From Luteibacter rhizovicinus (GTDB lineage: Bacteria > Pseudomonadota > Gammaproteobacteria > Xanthomonadales > Rhodanobacteraceae): a DNA stretch of 64,000 nt. The translations under genes and the position numbers were made by a program. Shown here one piece after another: positions 26,844 through 38,772 of this stretch (its first letter is position 1; each line of letters opens with the position of its first letter). Location: positions 248,001-312,000 of the forward strand of contig NZ_SMCS01000001.1 in NCBI RefSeq assembly GCF_004342265.1, in the 5' to 3' direction. The notes below the pieces were generated by a model. It was not told where the DNA came from, ran no database searches, and saw only the letters and a list, made by a program, of their open reading frames with translations.

Positions 26844-28463
26844 TTAGCGATTGCCGCTGCGGTTGCCGCCACCGCCACGGTTTCCACCGCCACCGCCGGT
26901 ACGATTGCCACCACCACCGCCGCCAGGACGCGGACCACGGTTGCCGCCCGCCGGACGCGGACCGCCGCCCGTGCGATTGCCGCCACCACCCGGACCGCCG
27001 GTGCGGTTACCGCCACCGCCGCCCGGTCCGGCCGTGCGATTGCCGCCACCGCCACCCGGGCCACGCGAACGATTGCCGCCGCCGGGATTGCCTTCGTAAC
27101 GGTTGCCGCCACCGGTACCCGGACCCGCGGCGCGATTGCCACCGCCGCCCGGACCCGCGGCACGGTTGCCATCGGTACGACCCGGACCACCCGCCGAGCG
27201 ATTGCCCGGACCGGCATTCGGCCCACGCGCACCGCCGGGACGGGGACCGCCACGACCTGCCGGACGGCCCGCGCCGCCTGCATTGCCGCCAGCCGCGCCG
27301 GCGGCGTTACCGCCCTTGCGCGTGTCGCCGGCGAACCAGGTACGGATCGAGGGCAGTTCCTGGCCGGGGGCAACGCGGCGACCGCGCTGTCCACCGCCAC
27401 CGCCCGCGCCACGTTCCGGACGGGCCACGTTGCCGTTGACCTCGCGACCGGGCGCGCCACCGGGGCGACGACCGCCGCGCGGACCGCGCGACGGTTCGTC
27501 GCGAAGACGATCGAACGCCGTCAGTTCGCGCGCTTCGTCGCGGTTGCCCGAGCTCCACGCATTGGTCGCGCCGCTGCGGTTGTCGGGCTTGTATTCGGTG
27601 ACATGGCGCGGTGCGCGGCGCTGATGCACCACGGCACTGAGCGTCAGCACGGGAGCCGGAGCGCCCAGGTTGGCGCTGCGGCGCAGTTCCTTGATGGCTT
27701 CTTCGTCCAGCGACTCGCAGTCGCCGCGACGCAGTGCGCGCGGAAGCTCGGTGGTGCCGTAACGGATGCGCTTCAGGCGGCTGACCAGGAAGCCCTGCGA
27801 ATCCCACAGGCGGCGGACTTCGCGATTGCGGCCTTCGCGGATGACGACGCGGAACCAGCTATGGCTGCCGCCGCGGCTGATGACGGCGATTTCGTCGAAA
27901 CGGGCGGGGCCGTCCTCGAGTTCGACACCGGCCTTCAGGCGCTCGATCATTTCATCGGGCACTTCGCCGTGGACGCGGCAGAGGTATTCGCGCTCGAGAC
28001 CGCTCTTCGGGTGCATGAGTGCGTTGGCCAGCTCGCCGTCGGTGGTGAGCAGCAGCAGGCCGGTGGTGTTGATGTCGAGGCGACCGACCGCGACCCAGCG
28101 CGCGCCCTTCAGGCGTGGCAGCTGTTCGAACACGGTGGGGCGGCCTTCGGGATCTTCGCGCGTGGTAACCACGCCTTCGGGCTTGTGGTAGACGAGCACT
28201 TCGGCATCGTCGCGCGAGTCGGTCGCGACGACGAACTGTTTGCCGTCGAGTACGACGCGGTCGCCGGCATGGACGCTGGCGCCAATGGTGGCGACGGTGC
28301 CGTTGACTTCGACTTCACCGGCCTGGATGCGCTGTTCGAGCATGCGGCGCGAGCCGAGACCGGCGTTGGCGAGGACCTTGTGCAGGCGTTCTTCGAGCTG
28401 TGCGCCGTCTTCGGCACGCGGCTCGCGTTTCAGGGTAAGCAGGGATCGTTGGGGCGCATTCAT
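26844..28463 (-). CDS. rluB: 23S rRNA pseudouridine synthase RluB with long GGNR-repeat tail
   Basis: A 539-residue protein. Residues 22-285 are a normal RsuA/RluB enzyme that isomerises U2605 of 23S rRNA. It has an S4 domain (ERLHKVLANAGLGSRR), catalytic Asp130 in GRLDINTTG, and EGRNREVRRLW. The remaining 250 or so residues are low-complexity Gly/Arg/Asn/Pro with about ten GGNR units, resembling RGG-type RNA-binding or condensate-forming tails. E. coli RluB is about 290 residues. It overlaps scpB by four bases (ATGA). Confidence 0.92.
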   Translation of the reverse strand: MNAPQRSLLTLKREPRAEDGAQLEERLHKVLANAGLGSRRMLEQRIQAGEVEVNGTVATIGASVHAGDRVVLDGKQFVVATDSRDDAEVLVYHKPEGVVTTREDPEGRPTVFEQLPRLKGARWVAVGRLDINTTGLLLLTTDGELANALMHPKSGLEREYLCRVHGEVPDEMIERLKAGVELEDGPARFDEIAVISRGGSHSWFRVVIREGRNREVRRLWDSQGFLVSRLKRIRYGTTELPRALRRGDCESLDEEAIKELRRSANLGAPAPVLTLSAVVHQRRAPRHVTEYKPDNRSGATNAWSSGNRDEARELTAFDRLRDEPSRGPRGGRRPGGAPGREVNGNVARPERGAGGGGGQRGRRVAPGQELPSIRTWFAGDTRKGGNAAGAAGGNAGGAGRPAGRGGPRPGGARGPNAGPGNRSAGGPGRTDGNRAAGPGGGGNRAAGPGTGGGNRYEGNPGGGNRSRGPGGGGGNRTAGPGGGGGNRTGGPGGGGNRTGGGPRPAGGNRGPRPGGGGGGNRTGGGGGNRGGGGNRSGNR

Positions 28464-29272
28464 GCGCGGAACTCCTCGGTGTCTTGCGTGGCGGCGCCGT
28501 CATCGGCGTCCGCGGGATTCTCTGCCTCGTCGGCAGTGTGGGAAGCCGCGACGTCATTGGCGTCGGCAGGCAGGTCGTGTGTAGCGTCGGTCTCGTCCGT
28601 CGATGCTTCGACGTGAGCCGGTGTTTCTTCCGATGCCTCGTTCGCGGGTGCGTCGGGCATCGTCGGTTCGATGTCGTCCATGGAGACCTGAACGTGGGCG
28701 GGCATGGGAGCTTCGCCCTCGAAGCGCATCTGCGGATTCAGTTCCTCGAGATCGCGGATTTCCGAAAGTGGCGGCAGCGCGTCGAGCGATTTCAGGTTGA
28801 AGTAATCCAGGAAGCCGCGGGTGGTACCGAAAAGCGCGGGCTTACCCGGCACGTCCCGATAGCCCACGATGCGGATCCATTCGCGTTCCTCGAGCGTCTT
28901 GACGATGTTCGAGGACACCACCACGCCACGGATCTGTTCGATCTCCGGACGGGTGATCGGCTGGCGGTAGGCAATCAGTGCCAGCGTTTCGAGCAGGGCG
29001 CGCGAGTAGCGGCTGGGTTTTTCCGTCCACAGGCGCGCTACCCAGGAATGGACCTGCCGACGCACCTGGTAGCGAAAGCCGGAGGCGACTTCGATCAGCT
29101 CGACGCCACGGCCTTCGCAATCCTCGGCCAGCGCTTTCAGCGCCGTTTCGAGGTCGTCGGTGCCTACCTCGTCTTCATCGACGAAGATGGCTTTCAGCTG
29201 CGTGATCGTCATCGGCTGGGTTGACGCAAGCAGCGTCGCCTCGACGATGGGTTTCAGTTGCTCGGGTTGCAT
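28460..29272 (-). CDS. scpB: Segregation and condensation protein B
   Basis: A 270-residue kleisin-associated winged-helix protein that works with ScpA and SMC in chromosome compaction. The two winged-helix domains span about 5-185, including RALLETLALIAYRQPITRPE and IRGVVVSSNIVKTL. The last 75 or so residues are an acidic Ala/Asp/Glu-rich tail. The ATG at 29272 (MQPEQLKPI) is chosen over an in-frame TTG at 29284, with GAGG close upstream. Confidence 0.94.
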   Translation of the reverse strand: MQPEQLKPIVEATLLASTQPMTITQLKAIFVDEDEVGTDDLETALKALAEDCEGRGVELIEVASGFRYQVRRQVHSWVARLWTEKPSRYSRALLETLALIAYRQPITRPEIEQIRGVVVSSNIVKTLEEREWIRIVGYRDVPGKPALFGTTRGFLDYFNLKSLDALPPLSEIRDLEELNPQMRFEGEAPMPAHVQVSMDDIEPTMPDAPANEASEETPAHVEASTDETDATHDLPADANDVAASHTADEAENPADADDGAATQDTEEFRA

Positions 29273-29369
29273 AGGCCTCGTCAATACCGCGCGGTCGCGC
29301 GGACCGGTTCTTTCGGCAAACCGCCGGATGGCCGGCGGACTGTCCTCGTCGCAATGGAAGCGGGAGCTT

Positions 29370-30257
29370 TCAGGCGACGTCCTGTTGGGATTCGACGTCG
29401 GCGTCGGTCAATACCTTCGCCTTGACGTAAATGGGTCCAAGTATTTCTTCCTGGACGATCTCCACCAGCATTTCCTTGGCCAGTTCCAGCATGGCCAGGA
29501 AGGTGACCACGACACCCAGACGTCCTTCCGTCGCGTCGAACAGCGTCTCGAAGCGATGGAACGAACCCGTGCCCAGCGCCTGGAGCAGGTCGCCCATTCT
29601 CTGACGGACGCTGAGCGGTTCGCGCTGGATCGCGTGATGCGTAAACAGATCGGCGCGGTTGAGCACGTCCTTCAGCGCCAGCAGCAGTTCCTTCAGGTCG
29701 AGCGGCGGTGGCACGCGCACCACGTTGTGCTCGCCGATAAACGCATGGACCGGCACCGTATCGCGTTCCAGCCGGGGCAGTTCGTCGATATCCGCCGCGG
29801 CTTTCTTGAAACGTTCGTATTCCTGCAGCCGACGGACCAGCTCGGCGCGGGGATCTTCCTCGATACCTTCTTCCGAAGGTGGCCGGGGCAGGAGCAGCCT
29901 CGACTTGATCTCGGCGAGGATGGCTGCCATCAGCAGGTATTCCGCCGCCAGCTCCAGCCGCATGACCTCGCGCATCATGTCGATATAGTCCATGTACTGC
30001 CGGGTGATCTCGGCCACGGGGATATCGAGGATGTCCAGGTTCTGCCGGCGGATCAGATAGAGCAGCAGGTCCAGCGGCCCTTCGAACGATTCGAGAATGA
30101 CCTCGAGCGCGTCCGGCGGGATGTACAGGTCCTGGGGCATTTGCAGCACGGGTTGCCCGCGCACAAGCGCGAGAGGCATTTCCTGCTGCTGCGGAATGCC
30201 CGCGAAGGCTCCCTGCGTTTTTTCGACCACCTGTGCTTCGGCTGGTTCGTTGCTCAT
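29370..30257 (-). CDS. scpA: Segregation and condensation protein A (kleisin)
   Basis: A 295-residue kleisin that bridges SMC heads. After a polar N-terminus of about 45 residues comes the core VILESFEGPLDLLLYLIRRQ, then EYLLMAAILAEIKSRLLLP and a C-terminal winged helix. The ATG at 30257 (MSNEPAEAQ) is preferred over a GTG two codons earlier. It is the first gene of the scpA-scpB-rluB-arsC unit; 97 bases separate it from scpB. Confidence 0.94.
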   Translation of the reverse strand: MSNEPAEAQVVEKTQGAFAGIPQQQEMPLALVRGQPVLQMPQDLYIPPDALEVILESFEGPLDLLLYLIRRQNLDILDIPVAEITRQYMDYIDMMREVMRLELAAEYLLMAAILAEIKSRLLLPRPPSEEGIEEDPRAELVRRLQEYERFKKAAADIDELPRLERDTVPVHAFIGEHNVVRVPPPLDLKELLLALKDVLNRADLFTHHAIQREPLSVRQRMGDLLQALGTGSFHRFETLFDATEGRLGVVVTFLAMLELAKEMLVEIVQEEILGPIYVKAKVLTDADVESQQDVA

Positions 30258-30628
30258 CGGCACACGTCAGATTGGCCGCTTGCCGCGACCGGGGAGTGCA
30301 AAGCCAACACCGCGCGCGCATCGGAGTGCGCGCCGGTTTCCGAATACAACGCCGGCTATGCCGGCCATCCCTGGTTTGTCGTGCCACGCCACGTCGCCGA
30401 CGGGGCAACGGACACGAATCAAGGGGTGCCCAAGAGGGCAGCTCGTTTCCAAAGGTTTGTCGGGAGGGGCTGGTACGCACGACGTCGGTGTCGGACCGAC
30501 AGGAGCGCGCGGCCTTACTGAAATCCACCCGATGTTGCACAGGGTATCGCCTGAGGGGCGCCAAGTCCAGCGGCAGCGAATGCGCGTTAGAGAGGACTTC
30601 AGGGCGGCCCCGGCGCACAATATCGGCC
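30258..30628. other. 371-base intergenic region between scpA and dinB
   Basis: This spacer separates the divergent scpA and dinB genes and should hold both promoters. I saw no recognisable gene, RNA, LexA box or strong promoter hexamers in it. dinB has no clear ribosome site at its end. Confidence 0.5.
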
Positions 30629-31813
30629 ATGCCCACGGCCCCGCGAGCCATTATCCATGTCGATATGGACGCTTTTTATGCGTCCGTCGAGCAATTAGAC
30701 GACCCGTCGTTGCGGGGGCGTCCGGTTATCGTGGCCGGACTGGGGCGCCGAGGCGTGGTATCCACGGCGAGCTACGAAGCCCGGCGCTACGGCGTCCGTT
30801 CGGCCATGCCGACAGCCGAAGCCCGGCGCCTGTGTCCGGACGGCGCATACGTCGTTCCCCGTCACACCCGCTACCAGGAAGTGTCGGCGGTGGTCTTCGA
30901 TGTGTTCGGGGAGGTCACGCCGCAGATCGAGGGCCTGTCGCTGGACGAGGCCTTTCTGGATGTCACCGCCAGTCTGAAACTGTTCGCTTCCGTCGAAGCG
31001 ATCGGGCGGCGGGTGAAGGAGGCGATCCGCGAGCGCACCGGCCTGAATGCATCGGTGGGCATGGCCACCAATAAGCTGTTGGCCAAACTGGCCAGCGAGC
31101 TGTCCAAGCCCGACGGCTTCCTGCGCATCGATCGCCACGAGATCCGCGGCTATCTGGACCCGCTTCCGGTCGGAAAGATGTGGACGATCGGCAAAGTGGC
31201 CGAAGAGGCCCTGCATCGCGTTGGCATACGCACGATCGGCGAGCTTGTGCGGGCGGACAACTGGCGGCTGGAAAAAGCGCTGGGAGAACGGCACGCACGA
31301 CAGATTCTTGCGCTGGCGCGCGGCGACGACGAGCGTCCGGTCGTGACGGACGCGGCGGAAATGTCCATCGGCTCCGAATGGACATTCGATATCGACTTGC
31401 TCGAACTGCCTATCGCCGAAGCGTGGATGCTGCGGCAGTGCGAACGCGTCGGTGCCCGCGCCCGCGCTCGCGGACTCGATGCGCGCACCGTATCGGTGAA
31501 GCTGCGCGAGCCGCCTTTCGTTACCCATAGCCGGCAGGCGAAGCTTCCCGTGGCGGGTAACGGCACGCCGGAAATCTACGCCGTGGCACGTCGCTTGCTT
31601 CGTACCTGGTGGGAGCAGCATCCCAGGCCGCGACTTCGCCTGCTGGGTGTCAGTCTGTCGGGCTTCGATACCGTCGAGATGCCCCAGCAGGATATGTTCG
31701 CCGCCCCCGTGGAGAAGAAAAAGACGGATGGTGTGCAGGACAGGATCAACGAAAAGTTCGGCGCCGGTGCCCTGACCCGGGCGGGTGTGCTGAAAACCCG
31801 CAGTTCGGAATGA
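30629..31813 (+). CDS. dinB: DNA polymerase IV
   Basis: A 394-residue Y-family translesion polymerase. Catalytic acids are Asp12 (HVDMDAFYASVE) and the LSLDEAFLDVT pair near residue 105. The palm/thumb HhH region (MWTIGKVAEEALHRVG) and little-finger domain follow. QQDMFA near the C-terminus resembles a beta-clamp-binding motif. The ATG at 30629 begins the family core; the frame stays open far upstream but without family similarity. It would be SOS-controlled in many bacteria, but no LexA box was found. Confidence 0.96.
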   Translation: MPTAPRAIIHVDMDAFYASVEQLDDPSLRGRPVIVAGLGRRGVVSTASYEARRYGVRSAMPTAEARRLCPDGAYVVPRHTRYQEVSAVVFDVFGEVTPQIEGLSLDEAFLDVTASLKLFASVEAIGRRVKEAIRERTGLNASVGMATNKLLAKLASELSKPDGFLRIDRHEIRGYLDPLPVGKMWTIGKVAEEALHRVGIRTIGELVRADNWRLEKALGERHARQILALARGDDERPVVTDAAEMSIGSEWTFDIDLLELPIAEAWMLRQCERVGARARARGLDARTVSVKLREPPFVTHSRQAKLPVAGNGTPEIYAVARRLLRTWWEQHPRPRLRLLGVSLSGFDTVEMPQQDMFAAPVEKKKTDGVQDRINEKFGAGALTRAGVLKTRSSE

Positions 31814-31921
31814 GAACATGTTGCGCTAATGTGTCGCTTTATGACGCGAACGGATGACAGGACGCCCGCGCGCGGCAACCCAAGCCCATCAAAGCCGTAG
31901 ACGAGGAGAGAGGCGAAGAAC

Positions 31922-32287
31922 ATGACGACCGACGACAAGGATGGTCTGAGACAGCGCATGCGATTCCGCCATGCGCGCATGAAAGTGGAGACCGCGGTTC
32001 TGATGAGCCGGGGAGGGGAGGCGCACCCCACGGAACTGGTCGACATCTCCGCCACGGGCGCACTGATGCGCCGTCCGCTGGGCTGGCGCGGTGCGCCGGG
32101 CGAGACCTGGGTACTGGATATGATTTTCGGTCACGATCTGCACATCCACATGGAAGCGTGCGTCGCACGCGTGTCCGCGCGGCAGATCGGCATGGAATAC
32201 ACGCATATTCCCGACGACAAGCAGGCGCCGCTCTGGGAGCTGTTGGGTGGTTATGCCGATACGCTGGAGGCCTGGAACGAGGAGTGA
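31922..32287 (+). CDS. PilZ-domain protein, probable c-di-GMP effector
   Basis: A 121-residue protein consisting of one PilZ domain. The c-di-GMP signatures are an Arg-rich RMRFRHAR near residues 12-19 and DISATGALM near 41-49. There is no membrane segment. GAGGAGAGAGGCG precedes the ATG. It is between dinB and convergent fadD. The partner it controls cannot be deduced; c-di-GMP binding is inferred from motifs. Confidence 0.85.
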   Translation: MTTDDKDGLRQRMRFRHARMKVETAVLMSRGGEAHPTELVDISATGALMRRPLGWRGAPGETWVLDMIFGHDLHIHMEACVARVSARQIGMEYTHIPDDKQAPLWELLGGYADTLEAWNEE

Positions 32288-32321
32288 CTCCTCGTTCGCA
32301 GGCTCCGCATGAAGGCCGCCG

Positions 32322-34007
32322 TCAGGCGGCCTTTGCTTTTTCTTCGTTGCGCAGTTCGCGGCGAAGGATCTTGCCGACGTTGGTCTTCGGCAGGCTGTCG
32401 CGGAACTCGATGTACTTCGGACGCTTGTAACCGGTGAAGTTCTCGCGGCAGAAGGCTTTCAGCACTTCTTCGGTCAGCGCCGGGTCCTTGCGGACGACGA
32501 AGATCTTCACTACTTCGCCCGAATGTTCGTCGGCGACGCCCACGGCTGCCACTTCGGCGACGCCCGGGTGCTGCATGACGACATCTTCGATTTCATTCGG
32601 ATAGACGTTGAAGCCGGACACGAGAATCATGTCCTTCTTGCGGTCGACGATATAGACGTAACCGTTTTCGTCCATGCGGGCGATATCGCCCGTGCGCAGC
32701 CAGCCGTTCTCGTCGAGCACCTTGGCCGTCTCGTCCGGACGGTTCCAGTAACCTTTCATGACCTGCGGACCGTGGACGCACAGTTCGCCCACTTCGCCGA
32801 TGGGAAGCGGCGTGCCCTCCTCGGACCAGATGGCGACATCGGTCGACGGGATCGGCAGGCCGATCGAGCCGTTGTATTCGATGAGGGTCAGCGGGTTGAT
32901 GCATACGGCGGGCGAAGTTTCGGTAAGACCGTAAGCTTCGGACAGCGTGACGCCGGTGACTTTCTTCCAGCGTTCCGCCACGGCGCGCTGCACGGCCATG
33001 CCGCCGCCCAGGCTGAGATGCAGTTTCGAGAAGTCGAGCTTGTCGAAGCCGGGCGTGTTGAGCAGGCCGTTGAACAGCGTATTGACGCCGGTCAGCGCGG
33101 TGAACTTCACCTTGCTGAGTTCCTTCACGAATCCGGGCATGTCGCGCGGATTGGTGATGAGGTAGTTCAGTCCGCCAAGACGGGTGAACACCAGTCCGTT
33201 CGCCGTCAGCGAGAAGATGTGATACAGCGGCAGGGCGGTGATGATGATCTCTTCGCCAACCGTCGTCGATGCACCGATCCAGGCGTCGGCCTGGAGCATG
33301 TTGGCGACCATGTTGCGATGGGTGAGCATCGCGCCCTTCGCCACGCCCGTCGTGCCGCCCGTGTACTGCAGGAAGGCGACATCGTCGTGGGTGACGTCGA
33401 CTGTCGGCAGCGGGTGCGATTTGCCTCGCGACAGCGCATCGCCGAAGCGCACCGCTTTCGGAAGGGAGAATGCGGGGACGACCTTCTTAACGTGCTTGAG
33501 CACGAAGTTGATGATCGCGCCTTTCGGGAAACCGATCAGGTCGCCGATGCCCGTGGTGATCACGTGTTCGACGTGCGTACCGGACAGGCTCTGCTGCAGC
33601 GTGGCGGCGAAGTTGTCCAGGACCACGATGGCTTTCGCGCCGGAATCCTCGAGCTGATGCTTCAACTCGCGCACCGTATACATCGGGTTCGTGTTGACGA
33701 TGGTCAGACCGAGACGAAGCGCGCCGAACAAGGCGATGGGGTACTGCAGCACGTTGGGCAGCATGATCGCTATGCGATCGCCCTTGACGAGCTTCAGTTC
33801 GCCGCTGAGATAACCGGCGAACGCGGCCGACATCTCGTCGATCTGTCCATAGGTCAGTGTGCGGCCGAAGTTGGAAAATGCGGGACGATCACGGAATCGC
33901 TTGAAGGCTTCGTCGAGCACCGCCGCAACCGATCGGTAACTGTTGACGTCGATCTCGGCGGGGATGCCGTCCGGATAGTGGTCTAGCCACGGACGCTCTT
34001 TGCTCAT
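32322..34007 (-). CDS. fadD: Long-chain fatty acid-CoA ligase
   Basis: A 561-residue acyl-adenylate-forming enzyme that activates fatty acids for beta-oxidation. The AMP-binding P-loop YTGGTTGVAKGAML is near residue 213. SEAYGLTETSPAVC, TGDIARMDENGYVYIVDRKK and the C-terminal lysine in NVGKILRREL are all present. The ATG at 34007 (MSKERPWLDHYP) is the family start with AGGAG about 12 bases upstream; the open frame extends far beyond without similarity. In Xanthomonas a related FadD-type enzyme (RpfB) turns over the DSF signal; this cannot be assigned here. Confidence 0.93.
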   Translation of the reverse strand: MSKERPWLDHYPDGIPAEIDVNSYRSVAAVLDEAFKRFRDRPAFSNFGRTLTYGQIDEMSAAFAGYLSGELKLVKGDRIAIMLPNVLQYPIALFGALRLGLTIVNTNPMYTVRELKHQLEDSGAKAIVVLDNFAATLQQSLSGTHVEHVITTGIGDLIGFPKGAIINFVLKHVKKVVPAFSLPKAVRFGDALSRGKSHPLPTVDVTHDDVAFLQYTGGTTGVAKGAMLTHRNMVANMLQADAWIGASTTVGEEIIITALPLYHIFSLTANGLVFTRLGGLNYLITNPRDMPGFVKELSKVKFTALTGVNTLFNGLLNTPGFDKLDFSKLHLSLGGGMAVQRAVAERWKKVTGVTLSEAYGLTETSPAVCINPLTLIEYNGSIGLPIPSTDVAIWSEEGTPLPIGEVGELCVHGPQVMKGYWNRPDETAKVLDENGWLRTGDIARMDENGYVYIVDRKKDMILVSGFNVYPNEIEDVVMQHPGVAEVAAVGVADEHSGEVVKIFVVRKDPALTEEVLKAFCRENFTGYKRPKYIEFRDSLPKTNVGKILRRELRNEEKAKAA

Positions 34008-34130
34008 GAATCGGTCAAGCTCCTGAAAGAGGGTAGGCGGACGGCGTTGCGTCGTACCATCGAGGCATTGGAGCATACGCTCGCGTATAGCGGCAAGCCG
34101 CATTGCAGCGAGAAACTTCCGGGGAGCGAT

Positions 34131-34559
34131 ATGAGAAAAATCTTGGTGCTCGCGGCATTCATGCTGATGGCCGTCGCCGGTTGCCGGCACAAACCGGACG
34201 AGGACCGTGTGCGCGAGGCAGTAGCTGCCTCGGCCAGGGCGGCGGAAGCCGGGAGCCCGGGCGGCACCGTCGCCGCGCTTACCGGCGATTTCGACGGCAA
34301 CCAGGGTGTACTGGACAAGCGTGGACTGGAAAACCTTCTGCGCGTCATTCGTCTGCGCGGACAGTCGGTGCATGCGCTCGTCGGCCCGATCGACACCGAG
34401 CGGCGTGGCGACCGGATGGTCGCGACGTTTACCGTGACGCTGACGGCAGGCACGGGCGTGTTGCCGGAGCAGGCGGGCGCCTGGCGGGTAGAGACAGGCT
34501 GGCGGCAGGAAGGCGGGGAATGGCGTTGTTATACGGCGAGCTGGACGAAGGCGATTTAG
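34131..34559 (+). CDS. Small predicted lipoprotein
   Basis: A 142-residue secreted protein. The ATG at 34131 has GGGGAG five bases upstream and opens a lipoprotein signal (MRKILVLAAFMLMAVAGC) with lipobox VAGC and lipidated Cys18. The mature part is about 125 residues: a helical N-terminal half (DEDRVREAVAASARAAEA) and a beta-rich C-terminal half ending WRCYTASWTKAI, which may be NTF2/SnoaL-like. It is divergent from fadD. Function unknown. Confidence 0.75.
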   Translation: MRKILVLAAFMLMAVAGCRHKPDEDRVREAVAASARAAEAGSPGGTVAALTGDFDGNQGVLDKRGLENLLRVIRLRGQSVHALVGPIDTERRGDRMVATFTVTLTAGTGVLPEQAGAWRVETGWRQEGGEWRCYTASWTKAI

Positions 34560-34577
34560 CCGAACCGTCCACGCTGC

Positions 34578-34724
34578 TTTTTGTAGGAGCCCGCTTGCGG
34601 GCGAAAGCCAACGGGGCGGTGACGATGTGGATTGCATCCGCAGCCAGGAGATCGGGCTCGCGGAGGGGAGCATCCGTCTTCCTCGCCCTGTTGGCTTTCG
34701 CCCGCAAGCGGGCTCCTACAAAAA
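34578..34724. repeat. REPIN-like element, family A
   Basis: A 147-base imperfect palindrome with long arms TTTTTGTAGGAGCCCGCTTG... and the reverse complement. Its inner half carries a GACGGATGCTC-type segment shared with the elements at 44870-45042 and 50623-50764, but in reverse orientation relative to the latter. It lies between the lipoprotein gene and convergent acnA. Confidence 0.85.
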
Positions 34725-34732
34725 TACGGGCA

Positions 34733-34764
34733 CAAAAAAGCCGCCCCGGTTTCCCGGGGCGGCT
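34733..34764 (-). terminator. Rho-independent terminator of acnA
   Basis: An 11-bp stem, AGCCGCCCCGG (34739-34749... read on plus) with CCGGGGCGGCT, loop TTTC. On the minus strand it is followed by a TTTTTT run (34734-34739 as A's on plus), placed just downstream of the acnA stop. Confidence 0.85.
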
Positions 34765-34789
34765 CTCATCTTGCGCTAACGATCCTGGC

Positions 34790-37537
<2,748 letters not shown>

Positions 37538-37729
37538 GCTGTACTCCTGGCGTGAACGATCTTTGCTGGGGAGGCATCCGGCGCTTCGTGTGGCGCGCCG
37601 TCAAAGCCGGGATTATCGCGCAAAACGGCGGCCCACGGCGAACGCGGGGGCCGGATCGACGGGGTAGAATGGGGGATTGACGTATCGTCGCCCGATTCTT
37701 CGGCGCCGAAAGGATGGAATGGCGAGGCG

Positions 37730-38686
37730 ATGGGTGCAAACGCTTTTGACGGCATGCAGCGTTCGATGATTTCGATGGCCCTCTCGGCCGTGTCGCTGCG
37801 CGATCTGGCGCTGGTGCAGGCGGTGGCCCGTCAGGGCAGTTTCAACAGTGCCGCGCGCGCCATGCACATCAGCCCGTCGGGCCTGTCGCATCAGGTACAG
37901 AAGGTCGAACAGGCGCTCGGCGTACCCCTCTTCGAGCGCGGTGGCCGGCGCGTGGTGCCGACCGCCAGCGGTCAGCGCTTGCTTGCGCATATCGACGAGG
38001 TGCTGGCCGCCGCCGGACAACTGGAGCAGGGCGCCCGTGCCGGCGCGCTGGCCTTCGGCGGCGAATTGCGCTTGGGCGTGCCTTCGACCCTGGGCCCGTA
38101 TCTGCTGCCGCATTTCATCGAGCCCTTTCCGCAGCGCTTCCCCGGCGCCCGTCTGACCATTTCCGAGGGCAAGCCGCGCGGCCTGCTTCGCCGGTTGCAC
38201 GAGGGCGAGCTGGATGCCGTGCTCGCGCCGCCCACGACATCGGTCAACGGTATCGAGTCGACGGCACTGTTTTTCGAGCCGTACGAGCTGATGCTGCACG
38301 TGGATCATCCGCTGGCGTCGCGCGCCAGCGTTTCCATGGACGAACTCGATCCCGCCGATGCCACGCTGATGGCGGAGAGCCACGGTCAGGGGGCCGCCGA
38401 TCTCGGCGCCGAGGGCATGGCGAATCCGGCCCGCATTCAGGATCTCAGTCTGGAAAGCCTCGCCACGCTGGTGGCCTTGCGCGGCGGTTATACGCTCGTG
38501 CCGATTCTCGCGCGCGAACGCCTCGCGTCGATTCCGAACGTGGTGCTTGCCGCTGTCGAGGGTGCACGGCCGGGGCGGCACATCGCGCTTTACTGGCGTA
38601 GCGCGTCGCCGTGGCAGGACGATATGCAGGCGTTCGCTGCGTTGTTGAGGGATCTGGCGAGTCGGATTCCGGGGTTGTCGGCGTAA
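37730..38686 (+). CDS. LysR-family regulator, OxyR-like but without the redox cysteine
   Basis: A 318-residue LysR-type transcription factor with an N-terminal winged HTH (about 18-75: ALVQAVARQGSFNSAARAMH) and a periplasmic-binding-like sensor domain (about 105-310). The organisation (YLLPHFIEPFPQRFPGARL, LHEGELDAVLAPP) resembles OxyR. The segment where OxyR has its reactive Cys199 reads LMAESHGQGAAD, with no cysteine, and no cysteine is seen elsewhere in the sensor. GAGG precedes the ATG at 37730; other in-frame ATGs occur within 15 codons. It is divergent from acnA, a possible target. Confidence 0.85.
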   Translation: MGANAFDGMQRSMISMALSAVSLRDLALVQAVARQGSFNSAARAMHISPSGLSHQVQKVEQALGVPLFERGGRRVVPTASGQRLLAHIDEVLAAAGQLEQGARAGALAFGGELRLGVPSTLGPYLLPHFIEPFPQRFPGARLTISEGKPRGLLRRLHEGELDAVLAPPTTSVNGIESTALFFEPYELMLHVDHPLASRASVSMDELDPADATLMAESHGQGAADLGAEGMANPARIQDLSLESLATLVALRGGYTLVPILARERLASIPNVVLAAVEGARPGRHIALYWRSASPWQDDMQAFAALLRDLASRIPGLSA

Positions 38687-38772
38687 AGCGCCGGCGGGAT
38701 GTTTGAGTGCGCGTCGCTATCCGCGCGAACATTATCTGGCTGTCGACGCAGGAGTTCCTCGTCGCAACCTAT

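Noticed and set aside
26851..27624. Proline-rich plus-strand ORFs opposite the rluB tail
   Set aside because: They are the complement of the GGNR repeat DNA; such repeats give open frames on both strands.
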